DNA of 64,000 nucleotides from positions 5,428,501-5,492,500 of the forward strand of contig NZ_CP081299.1 of assembly GCF_019711195.1 (NCBI RefSeq), read 5' to 3'. This DNA is from Dyadobacter sp. NIV53 (GTDB lineage Bacteria; Bacteroidota; Bacteroidia; Cytophagales; Spirosomataceae). Of the stretch, positions 8,834 through 18,083 are shown piece by piece. Below the pieces are notes generated by a model. That model saw only the letters and a list, made by a program, of their open reading frames with translations. It ran no database searches and was not told the origin of the DNA. The number at the start of each line of letters is the position of its first letter. The stretch's first letter is position 1. Made by a program: the position numbers and the translations under genes.

Positions 8834-9595
8834 ATGCCAATCGAAGAAGAAAGTAAACGCTTTAAACAAATACGCGAAGAACTGAATCTGACACAAGCAG
8901 CTTTTGCAGAACAGTTGGGTATTAGTATGACTACGGCGGATATTGAAAGAGGGCGTACCCGCATACCCGGACAGGTTGTGAAGGAGCTTTTGAAACAATA
9001 TCAAATTAATCCGCTCTGGCTGTTTGGAGAAAGCGGGCAAAAATACCTGCGTATAGGAGAAACAGCAATGAGCCCGAAGGTAGTTACCGTGGATAACACC
9101 GGTAAAGAAAATATTGTACTGGTAAGTGCAAAAGCGGCTGCCGGTTATCCGAACAATATTGGTGATGCACAATGGTTTGAAAGTCTGCCGGCGTTTAGTA
9201 TTCCTTTACCCGAATACCGTAATGCTACTTTCAGGGGATTTCAGGTCGATGGAGATAGCATGTTACCTGCGTTGCAGTCGGATGAATGGATTGTAGGAAA
9301 AGCAGTAGATGACTGGGATAATCTGCGGAGCAAAAGTATGTATGTGATTGTAACCGCAGATAGTATTCTGGTAAAAAAAATACAAAAAGATAACCAGACA
9401 ACTTATATCAATCTGATATCACTCAATCCTGAATATGGGCCAATACGAATAGACCGGAGTGAAATCAGGGAACTCTGGCAGGTGAACAGTAAGCTGACTT
9501 TTGATCTGGAAGCGGGTTTCCAGAATGTAAGTTTACATAACCTGCATCAGGAAATGAAAGAACTGAAAGAAGAGGTGAGAAGAGTTATTGGTTAA
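8834..9595 (+). CDS. XRE-S24 repressor, LexA/UmuD-like self-cleaving regulator
   Basis: This 253-residue protein joins an N-terminal XRE helix-turn-helix (residues 8-60, with LNLTQAAFAEQLGISMTTADIERGR) to a C-terminal S24 peptidase domain. The likely self-cleavage bond is Ala103-Gly104 in KAAAGYP. The nucleophile is Ser142 in DGDSM and the general base is Lys181 in LVKKI, the arrangement of LexA, CI and UmuD. A short charged helix (residues 236-253) ends the protein. By family knowledge, RecA filaments stimulate cleavage and relieve repression. It is transcribed away from dinB-dnaE2 across a 230-base gap holding three palindromes, so it probably represses both transcripts. The cleaved C-terminal half might also act like UmuD' with the adjacent polymerase; that is speculative. 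A separate canonical LexA could exist elsewhere in the genome. Confidence 0.9.
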   Translation: MPIEEESKRFKQIREELNLTQAAFAEQLGISMTTADIERGRTRIPGQVVKELLKQYQINPLWLFGESGQKYLRIGETAMSPKVVTVDNTGKENIVLVSAKAAAGYPNNIGDAQWFESLPAFSIPLPEYRNATFRGFQVDGDSMLPALQSDEWIVGKAVDDWDNLRSKSMYVIVTADSILVKKIQKDNQTTYINLISLNPEYGPIRIDRSEIRELWQVNSKLTFDLEAGFQNVSLHNLHQEMKELKEEVRRVIG

Positions 9596-9632
9596 GAATT
9601 ATCAATTAAGGGCGGCTAAGATGCGGTTAAAA

Positions 9633-9680
9633 TAAAAAGTCCGGACTAGTGAGAGAGCTTCTCATCAATCCGGACTTTTA
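9633..9680. terminator. bidirectional hairpin terminator between the convergent S24 gene and TonB-receptor gene
   Basis: Left arm AAAAAGTCCGGA (ending 9645) pairs with TCCGGACTTTT (9669-9679). An inner TGAGA/TCTCA stem extends it. A or T tracts on both sides let it serve the genes from either direction. Confidence 0.85.
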
Positions 9681-9696
9681 TTTTATTAAGTTAAGC

Positions 9697-12696
9697 CTAG
9701 AATTTGAAGCTTAAACGTCCATAGTAATATGCTCCCTGATAACCCATTTGGTAGTTATCATATGCAAAGCGTCCAGAATCTGTCAGATCTGCACGAGTTC
9801 TGGTAGGATAAGTATTTGTAACGTTATCTCCGCCAATTGAAAGACGTACTGCTTTGATGATCTGGTAACTTACACTCAAATCAAGAGTAGCACGGGATGC
9901 CAAAGTATAATCAGCATATGGAGAAGTGATATCGCTTGTTTCGTGGTAATTGCTGTAATAGTTTACACCACCGAAATAAACGCCACGGGCCATTGCTGAG
10001 AAAGCACCTTTTGTATAAACAATAGAAGCAATATATTTCTGGCGGGGATTGCCTCTTTCAAAGCTTCCGCGTGAGCTGCGGTTCAGATAGATATCCGACA
10101 AATACTGAGCACGCAAAGTTGGGTCAGTTGGCAGTGTATTGTTGGCACCGATATTCAAAGGGGCAGGATATACTTTGGTGAAAGCCACTTTGTTCCAGTT
10201 TGCTGCCAGAGAGAAAACCATTTGTCCTCTTGCTAAACGTGTTGTATAATTGGCAACCAGGTCAATACCTTTTGTTTCAACATCGGCTGCGTTGGTGAAA
10301 AACTGTGCAATTCCGTCTGGCGTAACAATATTGCTGAAGCTACCACCAATTACGCTTCCACCAAAACCGCCGGTTTGAATAATTTTGTCTTTAATCTTAA
10401 TGTAATAGCCATCCGCTGTAACTTCAAGTCCTGGCAATAACTGTGTTGTTAATCCAAAGCTCATGTTGGTTGAGCGTTCTTGTTTCAGAGTTGGGATTCC
10501 CAGTGTTTTTGCAGCAGTACTGTTGTTGGTGAAATATCCCTGATCGAAAGGAACGCCGCCTGGTGTAAAACCTGTGGAAGTCTGTGCATAATATAATTCC
10601 TGCAAACTTGGAGCGCGGAAACCTGTGCTGATAGAACCGCGAATGGCAAACATATCAGGAATTATAGAGAAGCGGGACGCAAGTTTACCTGTCAGAACGC
10701 CGCCAAAATCGCTGTAATGCTCGTAACGTGCAGCAGCTTCTACCATGAAACGTTTTGTAATATCTACTTCAATATCAACATAACCAGCCATTACCGAACG
10801 GAAAGCATTTGTTTCCTGCTCAGGAGCAAACCCGCGGAAACACTGACAGTTTGGTGAATATCCTTTGATATCAACCCGGTCACCTTTGTATGGAAGTATC
10901 AGATCAACATAAATAGTAGAATCACGGCCATCAGGAAGAGCAATTACCTGCTCAGATTTTACATCTGCATTTACATTTTTTGTATAGTTGTAATTGTCAG
11001 AAGGCGCGCTGAATGTACCATAAGTACCTTTGGTATAAGACTCTACCTGACCTGCTTTGATCTGGTAGTTTTCTACACGCATTTCAGCTCCAAATGCTAC
11101 GTTGATACTTTTTATACCTCCGTTTCCAGGGCTTTCAAATAATTTGGAAAGGCCGACATTGGTTGTATTCTGTGTGAAATTATTATCTCCCAAACGCATG
11201 GTAGTAGGAGTAGACGGTCCGTAGGAAGCGTTCATGGTATTTACCATTCCGAACCCAAACTTGCTGTTACCAAACGAGTTGCTGAAATCCAGGTCAAAAA
11301 TTCCTGCTTTTCCACGAATCCCCATTGTCAGAGATCGGTCCGAGATATTTGAGGTAAGCTGAGGCAAAAATCCGTTGGGATAAAGATCGTTCAGGAAACG
11401 ATCCTGCTGGCGTGGGAAACGATAATAACATCCGCTTTTCGTATTACGGTAGTTAAGCCCACCAAAAGCATAAAATTCACTTCCTTTCATTCCGCTTAAC
11501 GGAATTGCCATGTTCATGAAAATGGTTCCGTTTTCAACTTTACTAAGCCCGTTTATCATTTCAAAACTTTTCTTAGTCAGTCCGCGTGCGCTTTGAAGCC
11601 CTTCGTCTGTTTTTAATGCCGCATTATCAGGACTCGCAATAGCTTCAGGATTGGTTACAATAATTTGTCCATACTCATCTTTTCTGGTATTGTTCAGATA
11701 AGAATCATCAAATACAGCTCCGCTATAACCGCCTTTTGGCACACGGCTGGTTTTACCTTGCGTGCTCAATTCGAAAGTAAGGTTGATAAAACCACCTTTA
11801 TCACCAATAGCAAAACCATAGTTTCCCATGAATTGCTGAAGCTTTCCATCCGTGCCAAATTTGTCGATGTCTTTATTTTTGGACAAACCTGCGTTGGCAT
11901 AAAAACCAGTGTTAAACATACCGGTAAATACACCTACACTCTTTTTTAGCTCCATGTTTACAACACCTGCAATCGCATCTGAACCGTACTGAGCCGCTGC
12001 TCCGTCACGAAGGATTTCAACACGTTCAACAGCCGCAAGAGGAATTGTGCGCATATCCACTGTCGTAGAAGGGCCGGAATTGTTGGCTACCAGAAGCAAC
12101 GAAGATGAATGCCTGCGTTTTCCGTTAAGCAATACCAGTGTCTGGTTAGGAGGCTGGTTTCTAAGCTGAACTGCATCAACGTGTGAAGCCAGATCTCCTC
12201 CCGGAATTTTTAGTGAGTTAAAAGAAGGAGCTACTTGTTTGAGAAGCTGTCCCAATTCTGTCTGAGGCATATTCTCGGATATTTTTGCCACAGAAATAAC
12301 ATCTACAGGAGCAGGCGTATCCAATTTTGTCCTGGTAGAATTACGGGAACCAATCACGACAAGTTCGGAAAACTGCTTTACATCATTTGCCAGTACGATA
12401 TTGATTTCACTTTCTGAACCTACTTCTTTTTCCTGTGAAACAAACCCAACAAAAGAGAAAATCAGAACTGTCTTTCCGCTTGGTACGGTCAGTTTGTAGG
12501 AGCCATCAGCATCAGTAATAGCGCCTACATTGGTTCCTTTGGAAATAATGCTTACGCCAGGAAGTGCGGCGCCATCTTCACCGGAAGTTATACGCCCTGA
12601 GACAGTTTTTTGGGCATACGACAAGTGCGTTAAAAAGCAGCAAAGGACTGCCAGAAGTAAAACAAATTTACTTTTCGAAAGTAATGGTCTTTTCAT
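9697..12696 (-). CDS. TonB-dependent outer-membrane receptor with CarboxypepD-regulatory-like N-terminal domain
   Basis: The 999-residue product has a signal peptide (residues 1-28, ending SYAQ), then a beta-sandwich domain (VSGRITSGEDGAALPGVSI onward, residues 31-112) typical of Bacteroidota receptors. The plug domain follows (EILRDGAAAQYGSDAIAGVVNM near residue 230) and then a long beta-barrel ending in aromatic Phe (YYYGRLSFKF), the usual outer-membrane C-terminal signal. Unlike the receptor at 38.6 kb, it lacks the SusC hallmarks and has no SusD partner beside it. The ligand cannot be read from sequence; such receptors import siderophores, cobalamin, metals or oligosaccharides with TonB energy. 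A hairpin terminator lies right after its stop. The 5' flank is a long AT-rich gap, so expression may be regulated. Confidence 0.93.
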   Translation of the reverse strand: MKRPLLSKSKFVLLLAVLCCFLTHLSYAQKTVSGRITSGEDGAALPGVSIISKGTNVGAITDADGSYKLTVPSGKTVLIFSFVGFVSQEKEVGSESEINIVLANDVKQFSELVVIGSRNSTRTKLDTPAPVDVISVAKISENMPQTELGQLLKQVAPSFNSLKIPGGDLASHVDAVQLRNQPPNQTLVLLNGKRRHSSSLLLVANNSGPSTTVDMRTIPLAAVERVEILRDGAAAQYGSDAIAGVVNMELKKSVGVFTGMFNTGFYANAGLSKNKDIDKFGTDGKLQQFMGNYGFAIGDKGGFINLTFELSTQGKTSRVPKGGYSGAVFDDSYLNNTRKDEYGQIIVTNPEAIASPDNAALKTDEGLQSARGLTKKSFEMINGLSKVENGTIFMNMAIPLSGMKGSEFYAFGGLNYRNTKSGCYYRFPRQQDRFLNDLYPNGFLPQLTSNISDRSLTMGIRGKAGIFDLDFSNSFGNSKFGFGMVNTMNASYGPSTPTTMRLGDNNFTQNTTNVGLSKLFESPGNGGIKSINVAFGAEMRVENYQIKAGQVESYTKGTYGTFSAPSDNYNYTKNVNADVKSEQVIALPDGRDSTIYVDLILPYKGDRVDIKGYSPNCQCFRGFAPEQETNAFRSVMAGYVDIEVDITKRFMVEAAARYEHYSDFGGVLTGKLASRFSIIPDMFAIRGSISTGFRAPSLQELYYAQTSTGFTPGGVPFDQGYFTNNSTAAKTLGIPTLKQERSTNMSFGLTTQLLPGLEVTADGYYIKIKDKIIQTGGFGGSVIGGSFSNIVTPDGIAQFFTNAADVETKGIDLVANYTTRLARGQMVFSLAANWNKVAFTKVYPAPLNIGANNTLPTDPTLRAQYLSDIYLNRSSRGSFERGNPRQKYIASIVYTKGAFSAMARGVYFGGVNYYSNYHETSDITSPYADYTLASRATLDLSVSYQIIKAVRLSIGGDNVTNTYPTRTRADLTDSGRFAYDNYQMGYQGAYYYGRLSFKF

Positions 12697-13384
12697 AGGA
12701 GTGATAATTGTAATAATTAGTAATTGAGACCTGTCTTGGTTAAGTATTAATTCATTGGTGATTGTAATTGTAGTAATTGGAATTAAAATGTTGAAAATCT
12801 GATAGGTTTTAGTTCATAGATAAAAATGTTGTTGATTTTTGAGATTTTGAAATGACCTGTTAGTCAGATTGTTGAATTTTAATTGGAATTAGGTTACTTA
12901 CATATTTAATTTTAAGTTTTTTATTATTAATATGTAAATGTATTGTAATATCAATAAAGTGCAAGAGAAAATGTATTAATTTTTTATTTAGACAGAATAT
13001 TATTTAAGTAATAGTTACTTGTGGTTACAAAATAAATATGATTGGAGCAATATATATTTGTTAGAAAATCATAACTGAATCTATACGCTTCAATTTAATC
13101 TATAAATAATTATATTTTTAATTTCTAAAAATATTTCGTTTTACAGAAAGAAGACTTGAAAAGAGAATATGCTTTTATTGGAGAAGTGCTTTTTTAATAA
13201 AAGCAGATTTTCAAACGCTGATCAGTTTGTTTGAATGGGAAAATTGGAAATGCGGGAATTCGAAAGGAACGGTAGGTTGAAATATATTGCTAAACTAAAC
13301 GATAGGTTAAATTCCAATGGATAAAATTTGTTCCATTGTTTGTTGATGTATTCTAATGTACGTCCATGCTGGCAGGTTAATTCA
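12697..13384. other. 688-bp AT-rich intergenic region
   Basis: No convincing gene or RNA is visible. It is markedly AT-rich compared with its neighbours. One perfect 9-bp inverted repeat, GCTTTTATT (13171-13179) with AATAAAAGC (13196-13204), could form a weak hairpin. It contains the unseen promoter of the TonB receptor gene (minus strand) and the region downstream of the ABC exporter gene. Confidence 0.5.
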
Positions 13385-15166
13385 TTATACTTCCTCAGCC
13401 ATCAGCTGTTTCTCATATAATTCCTTATACGCTCCGTTTTTGGCCATTAATTCTGAATGTGTTCCCTGCTCAATAATTTTCCCATTATCAAGCATTACAA
13501 TTCTGTCCGCCAGTTTTGCTGATGAAACACGATGTGAAATGATTACAGAAGTGCGCTGATCCATGATCTTCTTAAGATTGTTCAGGATAATGTTTTCAGT
13601 ATTGGTATCAACTGCAGAAAGACAGTCGTCTAAAATTAAAATTTTGGGGTCACGGGCGATAGCTCTTGCGATGGACAGCCGCTGTTTTTGTCCACCTGAT
13701 AAAGTAATTCCGCGTTCACCAAGCATGGTTCCGTACCCGTTCGGGAAATCTATAATATTATTATACAAATCGGCGTCTTTTACGGCCTGCTCTATTCTTG
13801 CAAACGGCATGTCGGTGGAGCCAAAGCGTACATTATTTTCGATTGAATCCGAAAAGAGGAAAACATCCTGCGGGACATAGCCAATTTGGCGGCGGTATGC
13901 ATGTACATCATAATCCTGCAATGGAATATCATCAACCAGTATCCGGCCCTCAGTTGGATCGTACAAACGGCAAAGCAAATGCGCCAGTGTACTTTTTCCT
14001 GAACCAGTTGTACCCAAGATGGCCACTGATTCGCCCTGATTTACCTGTAAATCAAAATGCTGCAAAGCTTCAATACCGGAATCCGGATAAACAAAGCCAA
14101 TGTTGCTGAAGGTAATAGAACCAGCCAAAGGTTTGTTAATATTTTTTACTGAAACCAGTGTTGTTTTTTCATCCAGAAATTCATTGATACGTTGCTGCGA
14201 AGATGCTGCACGCTGGATCTGGCTGGTAGTCCAGCCTAAGGCCATAACAGGCCAGGTCAGCATATTGACATACAAAATGAATTCAGTAATATTTCCCGGC
14301 GTCAAGTTCCCGTTTATGATTTCCTTTCCGCCTACATATATAATAAGGATGTTACTCAGGCCGATCAACAGCAAAATAATCGGATAGAAAAAAGAATCGA
14401 CTTTGGTAAGTCCGAGTGATTTATTCTTAAAGTCTTCTGCTTCTTTCTGAAAATTTGTAAAAGAATGATTTTCCTGAACAAAAGATTTAATAACCCTAAT
14501 GCCAGAAAACGCTTCCTGTACATAAGTCGAAAGCCCGGACAATTGTTTTTGAATTTCCTGAGAACGTTTCATAATAATACTGTTTACCACATACACACTA
14601 ATAGAAAGTAGCGGGAGAGGTAAAAGCACATAAAAAGTTAATTTGGTATTCACCGAAAGCATATAGGAAATGACCAGGAAAAACAGCACGATCAGGTTTA
14701 TTCCATACATGAGTGCCGGACCGAGGTAAATCCTTACATTACTCACATCTTCGGAAATCCTGGCCATAAGGTCACCCGTATTGTGGCGCCTGAAAAAGCT
14801 TGTCGGCAAAGTCTGATAATGCTGGTATACATCATTTTTAAGATCATATTCAATATGTCTTGACATAACGATAATCGTTTGCCTTACCAGGAAAAGGAAT
14901 ATTCCTTTCAGGAGTGCCATTGCCAAAATCAGCAGACCATAAAGTAAGATGCTGAATGCGAATATGTCGTACATTTTGCTTTGCAGTGCTGAGCCACCAA
15001 AAAGATAATAAATATCCAGTGTTTCAATCACAAGATCCAGTGCATACCGAACCAGCTGGGCAGGAATAATTCCGAAAAGGTTAGAAACGATAGTAAAAAC
15101 GATTCCTGAGATGAGGTACCATTTGTATTTCCACAAGTACTGGTTGAGGTACTTTAATGATTTCAC
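13385..15166 (-). CDS. ABC exporter, fused permease-ATPase (MsbA/LmrA type)
   Basis: The 593-residue protein is a half-transporter: six transmembrane helices in residues 1-310, then a nucleotide-binding domain. Walker A is GTTGSGKST, the Q-loop region IGYVPQDVFLF, the ABC signature LSGGQKQRL and Walker B ILILDDCLSAVD; the switch His lies in VIISHRVSSA. The residue after the Walker B Asp is Asp rather than the usual catalytic Glu. Transported substrates of this type include lipids, drugs and peptides; nothing here narrows it. It stands alone on the minus strand, with AT-rich gaps on both sides and no accessory membrane-fusion gene. It presumably works as a homodimer, or as half of a heterodimer whose partner lies elsewhere. 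Confidence 0.92.
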   Translation of the reverse strand: MKSLKYLNQYLWKYKWYLISGIVFTIVSNLFGIIPAQLVRYALDLVIETLDIYYLFGGSALQSKMYDIFAFSILLYGLLILAMALLKGIFLFLVRQTIIVMSRHIEYDLKNDVYQHYQTLPTSFFRRHNTGDLMARISEDVSNVRIYLGPALMYGINLIVLFFLVISYMLSVNTKLTFYVLLPLPLLSISVYVVNSIIMKRSQEIQKQLSGLSTYVQEAFSGIRVIKSFVQENHSFTNFQKEAEDFKNKSLGLTKVDSFFYPIILLLIGLSNILIIYVGGKEIINGNLTPGNITEFILYVNMLTWPVMALGWTTSQIQRAASSQQRINEFLDEKTTLVSVKNINKPLAGSITFSNIGFVYPDSGIEALQHFDLQVNQGESVAILGTTGSGKSTLAHLLCRLYDPTEGRILVDDIPLQDYDVHAYRRQIGYVPQDVFLFSDSIENNVRFGSTDMPFARIEQAVKDADLYNNIIDFPNGYGTMLGERGITLSGGQKQRLSIARAIARDPKILILDDCLSAVDTNTENIILNNLKKIMDQRTSVIISHRVSSAKLADRIVMLDNGKIIEQGTHSELMAKNGAYKELYEKQLMAEEV

Positions 15167-15599
15167 TTTTAAAAAAATTAGATATGAAACTCAGATAATT
15201 AAAATAAAATGGCGCTATATAACACGGCCGGATTCCTGTAAGAATTACAAATTAAAACATAAAACGAATAACACTTAATTTTCAATGTTCCGTTATTTTA
15301 ATAGGTAAGTAAGGAATTAATCAAATTTATATTGGCAAATTAAGATTTAAACAGAAAGTCTTTCAGTTCAGCATCTTAAAATATCTTTGTCCGACGCCTT
15401 AAGAAAACCAACGTTCGGGCCTGCTAAATCGTTGCAAAAATCAAATGCCTGTTTTTGATTTTTCCGATTCTGAACAAAATAGTCTATTTTTGCGGTTAAT
15501 TTAAAAAGAAACGCGGGGTATTGTAACAAATAATCCTGCACTATATGCAGACACGTTCTTTGGTTTACTGTACCTTTTTACCCACTAGTGTTGCGGCTT
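15167..15599. other. divergent promoter region between the ABC exporter gene and nusB
   Basis: Two exact TAnnTTTG boxes face nusB, TATCTTTG at 15382-15389 and TATTTTTG at 15485-15492. One faces the ABC gene, TAAATTTG on the minus strand at 15329-15322. None has a clear -33 TTTG at 19-21 bases. I see no RNA gene or repeat. Confidence 0.4.
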
Positions 15600-16763
15600 A
15601 TGCTGAATAGAAGATTATTAAGAACAAAAGCTGTTCAGGCGCTTTATGCGCGCAAACTGACAGCTGACGCCAATCGCCTTTTGGCTTTAGACCACATTGA
15701 TGAGGCATTTGCACCGGATCTCAATTCGATGGAATTTCAGGACCGGGCTAAACTGACCGGTATGAAAAAGCTGGCGGGTGTGACGCTGGATGATCTCATT
15801 AAAAAAGGAGAGCTGAACACTGACGAGACGCCGGCTCAGGTTATGAATGTTGCCCGCAGTGCATTTGACGCTTACCGGCGGCAAACTGTTTCGGACGGAG
15901 AAAAGATGGTTCGCCGCGTTTTAAATGAAACAGAATCTATTTATGTAGATTTTATCAGGGTTTTGTCCATGCTGATTGAATTGTCGCGCCAGGCGAAAAT
16001 GGACAGGGAAAGAAGATATGATAATCCCGAGGCGCCTTTCCCAAAAGATTCCGGACTGAATACCAATCGTGTAATTCTTGTTTTAGAAGCGGACAAAAAT
16101 CTGGAAGAAGAAATTATTAGGAACGGGATCAACTGGAGTAATGAAATGAACCTCATCCGGAAAATATACCGCGAGGCACTACGCAAAGATGAGGAATATG
16201 AAAAATATTGTCATAAAATTGCCCCCACATCTGAAGAAGACCAACTGATCATCCAGCATATATTAAGGCAGGTAATACTGAAACACGAAGTTCCTTTGGA
16301 TTACCTGGAACAACGCGATTTATATTGGGTAGATCACAGTGAATTGATCCGTAGTTTATGTATCAAAACACTTAAATCTGCTGATACCAGTGAAACCTTC
16401 CAGCTGGCACCACTTACCAAAGACTGGGAAGAAGACCGGTTCTTTGTAGAGGAATTATGCCGGATCGTTGTTGAAGAAAATGATAAATATGATGTTTATC
16501 TGGACGAACATCTTAAAAACTGGGAACTGGACCGTATTGCATTAGTGGATCTGATCATCCTCAAAACAGCCTTGGCGGAATTGATCCATTTTCCAGGAAT
16601 TCCAGTGAAAGTGACAATTAATGAATTTATTGAAATTGCAAAAAGGTATAGTACACCTAAAAGTGGTAAGTTTGTAAATGGAGTTTTGGACGTACTTTCT
16701 GTAAAGCTTGCTAATGAAGGCGTTATCAGAAAAAGCGGACGAGGCTTAATTGACAATAAATAA
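15600..16763 (+). CDS. nusB: transcription antitermination factor NusB, long Bacteroidota form
   Basis: From ATG 15600 the protein is 387 residues; a GTG at 15588 is a less likely alternative. The start MLNRRLLRTKAVQALYA matches the family N-terminus. The C-terminal half holds the classic NusB fold, with a last block WELDRIALVDLIILKTALAEL, then PVKVTINEFIEIAKRYSTPKSGKFVNGVLD. Most bacterial NusB are about 140 residues; Bacteroidota versions carry a long N-terminal and central extension, as here. NusB binds boxA RNA with NusE (S10) and supports rRNA antitermination. It heads a plus-strand run of small envelope and secretion genes, and a promoter-like box sits in the 5' gap. Confidence 0.92.
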   Translation: MLNRRLLRTKAVQALYARKLTADANRLLALDHIDEAFAPDLNSMEFQDRAKLTGMKKLAGVTLDDLIKKGELNTDETPAQVMNVARSAFDAYRRQTVSDGEKMVRRVLNETESIYVDFIRVLSMLIELSRQAKMDRERRYDNPEAPFPKDSGLNTNRVILVLEADKNLEEEIIRNGINWSNEMNLIRKIYREALRKDEEYEKYCHKIAPTSEEDQLIIQHILRQVILKHEVPLDYLEQRDLYWVDHSELIRSLCIKTLKSADTSETFQLAPLTKDWEEDRFFVEELCRIVVEENDKYDVYLDEHLKNWELDRIALVDLIILKTALAELIHFPGIPVKVTINEFIEIAKRYSTPKSGKFVNGVLDVLSVKLANEGVIRKSGRGLIDNK

Positions 16764-16878
16764 ATTTGATAAACAAACGCATTATAAGTTGGTTTGTAAA
16801 TTTGAATTGGAATAGTTTTTGTAAATATATTACTATTAAAATATCAGACTAAAAACTAACAGCAAAAACAATAGAGCC

Positions 16879-17181
16879 ATGAGTAAAACTAGTAACGGTT
16901 TAATTGCATTTTTGACTGGCTGCGTAACAGGAGCTGCTTTGGGGATTCTTTATGCTCCTAATAAAGGAGAAGTACTGCGTACCCAATTAACATACAGATT
17001 ATCAAAATATCGTGAAAAGCTTCAGGATGTAATCCAGGATATGGTTGACAGAAAAGACCTGCCTGATAATTACTCAAGAACTGAAAGTGAACGTGTTGTA
17101 AATGATGCGCGGGAAAAAGCAGAAAAACTGCTTGAAGATGTTGATCGTCTTATGGCTCAGATTAAAGGCCAGGCCAGCTGA
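16879..17181 (+). CDS. YtxH domain small membrane protein
   Basis: This 100-residue protein has one N-terminal membrane segment carrying the YtxH pattern (GLIAFLTGCVTGAALGILYAP, then NKGEVLR). A charged, helical tail of about 60 residues follows, likely a coiled coil on the cytoplasmic side. Members are linked to general stress in Bacillus; the molecular function is unknown. It sits between nusB and the DUF1573 gene, with the latter starting 10 bases after its stop, so the two are probably co-transcribed. Confidence 0.85.
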   Translation: MSKTSNGLIAFLTGCVTGAALGILYAPNKGEVLRTQLTYRLSKYREKLQDVIQDMVDRKDLPDNYSRTESERVVNDAREKAEKLLEDVDRLMAQIKGQAS

Positions 17182-17191
17182 TTCAGGATTT

Positions 17192-17635
17192 ATGAAACAA
17201 GTATTTTCGGTTATATTCTTTTTGTCGGTATCTACGGCTTTGTTAAATTGTTCGGGTACAGAAAAGAAAAACGATTCAAAACAGACAGATTCAAAACTGC
17301 CTGTTTTGACTTTAATAGACAGTTCTTCTTACGATTTTGGTACGATTAAAGAAGGCCAGGTTGTGGAGCATACTTTTAAGTTCAGAAATGATGGTGAATA
17401 TCCTTTGATACTGAACAATATAACCTCATCTTGCGGATGTACAACTCCTGAATGGCCCAAAGAACCGATCGGCCCAAACGCTACTTCAAGTATTCATGTT
17501 CGTTTCGACAGTAAAAACAAATCGGGTCCCCAGGTAAAGACAATCACTGTTTATGCAAATACTGAACCTGCATATTCCGAATTGAGATTAAGGGGAATCG
17601 TGAATGCTGAACCAAAGCCGGAAGCAGAAAACTAA
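17192..17635 (+). CDS. DUF1573 lipoprotein
   Basis: ATG 17192 gives 147 residues with a lipoprotein signal peptide ending LLNC (lipid Cys near residue 20). A DUF1573 immunoglobulin-like domain follows: YDFGTIKEGQVVEHTFKFRN, then the family-typical SCGCTTPEWPKEPIGP and the closing KTITVYANTEP. Frames open further upstream overlap the YtxH gene and lack a signal peptide. The family's role is unknown; it is common on Bacteroidota cell surfaces. It lies in the nusB to ybbR run and is followed 49 bases later by yajC. Confidence 0.9.
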   Translation: MKQVFSVIFFLSVSTALLNCSGTEKKNDSKQTDSKLPVLTLIDSSSYDFGTIKEGQVVEHTFKFRNDGEYPLILNNITSSCGCTTPEWPKEPIGPNATSSIHVRFDSKNKSGPQVKTITVYANTEPAYSELRLRGIVNAEPKPEAEN

Positions 17636-17684
17636 ACTCAATCAAATAATTTCAAATTTTTAAAATAGGATATCTCCTTTAATA

Positions 17685-17987
17685 ATGAAACTTTCTCTTT
17701 TAGCACAAGCAGCAGCAGGCGGTAACCAGGCCATGATCTACCAGGTAATAATGTGGGTGGGGATAATTGGTGTATTTTATTTTTTTATGATACGCCCACA
17801 GCAAAAGAAACAAAAAGAACAAAAAGAGCTTCTTGGTAACCTTAAAAAGGGAGAATCAGTCGTTACTATTGGCGGGATACATGCGAAAGTGTATACAGTT
17901 GATGAAACTACAGTAACACTTGAAATTGATAAAGGTGTTAAATTAACGATTGATAAATCGGCGGTGGCCCGTACAATTACCGAATAA
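17685..17987 (+). CDS. yajC: preprotein translocase accessory subunit YajC
   Basis: This 100-residue protein has the single membrane helix and the YajC signature (FYFFMIRPQQKKQKEQKELL), followed by the small beta domain (LKKGESVVTIGGIHAKVYTVDETTVTLEID). YajC associates with SecDF and the SecYEG channel in the inner membrane. Its place beside an envelope YbbR-like gene is common in this phylum. A palindrome and three 18-bp repeats begin a few bases after its stop codon. Confidence 0.95.
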   Translation: MKLSLLAQAAAGGNQAMIYQVIMWVGIIGVFYFFMIRPQQKKQKEQKELLGNLKKGESVVTIGGIHAKVYTVDETTVTLEIDKGVKLTIDKSAVARTITE

Positions 17988-17993
17988 AAGCTG

Positions 17994-18058
17994 GGGTAAC
18001 CCTAGTGGTTACCCACAAACTTGTGATTACCCAATTACTCCTGGTTACCAAATACTTA
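17994..18058. repeat. palindrome plus three tandem 18-bp repeats
   Basis: GGGTAACC (17994-18001), five bases, GGTTACCC (18007-18014) is a perfect hairpin without a T-run. The right arm is the start of three head-to-tail 18-base units at 18005, 18023 and 18041 that share STGRTTACCMA. They fill the yajC to ybbR gap. Confidence 0.75.
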
Positions 18059-18083
18059 ATACAGAACTAACCAATAATTACTT

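Noticed and set aside
12697..13384. tRNA or structured RNA in the AT-rich gap
   Set aside because: I see no cloverleaf, T-loop or conserved RNA pattern, only a weak 9-bp inverted repeat.
17994..18014. GGGTAACC hairpin as a terminator of yajC
   Set aside because: No T run follows either arm, and the downstream gene follows within 70 bases in the same direction.
17985..18070. Small gene encoded by the 18-bp repeats (V-T-rich hexapeptides)
   Set aside because: The frame has no start codon and runs only a few codons beyond the repeats.
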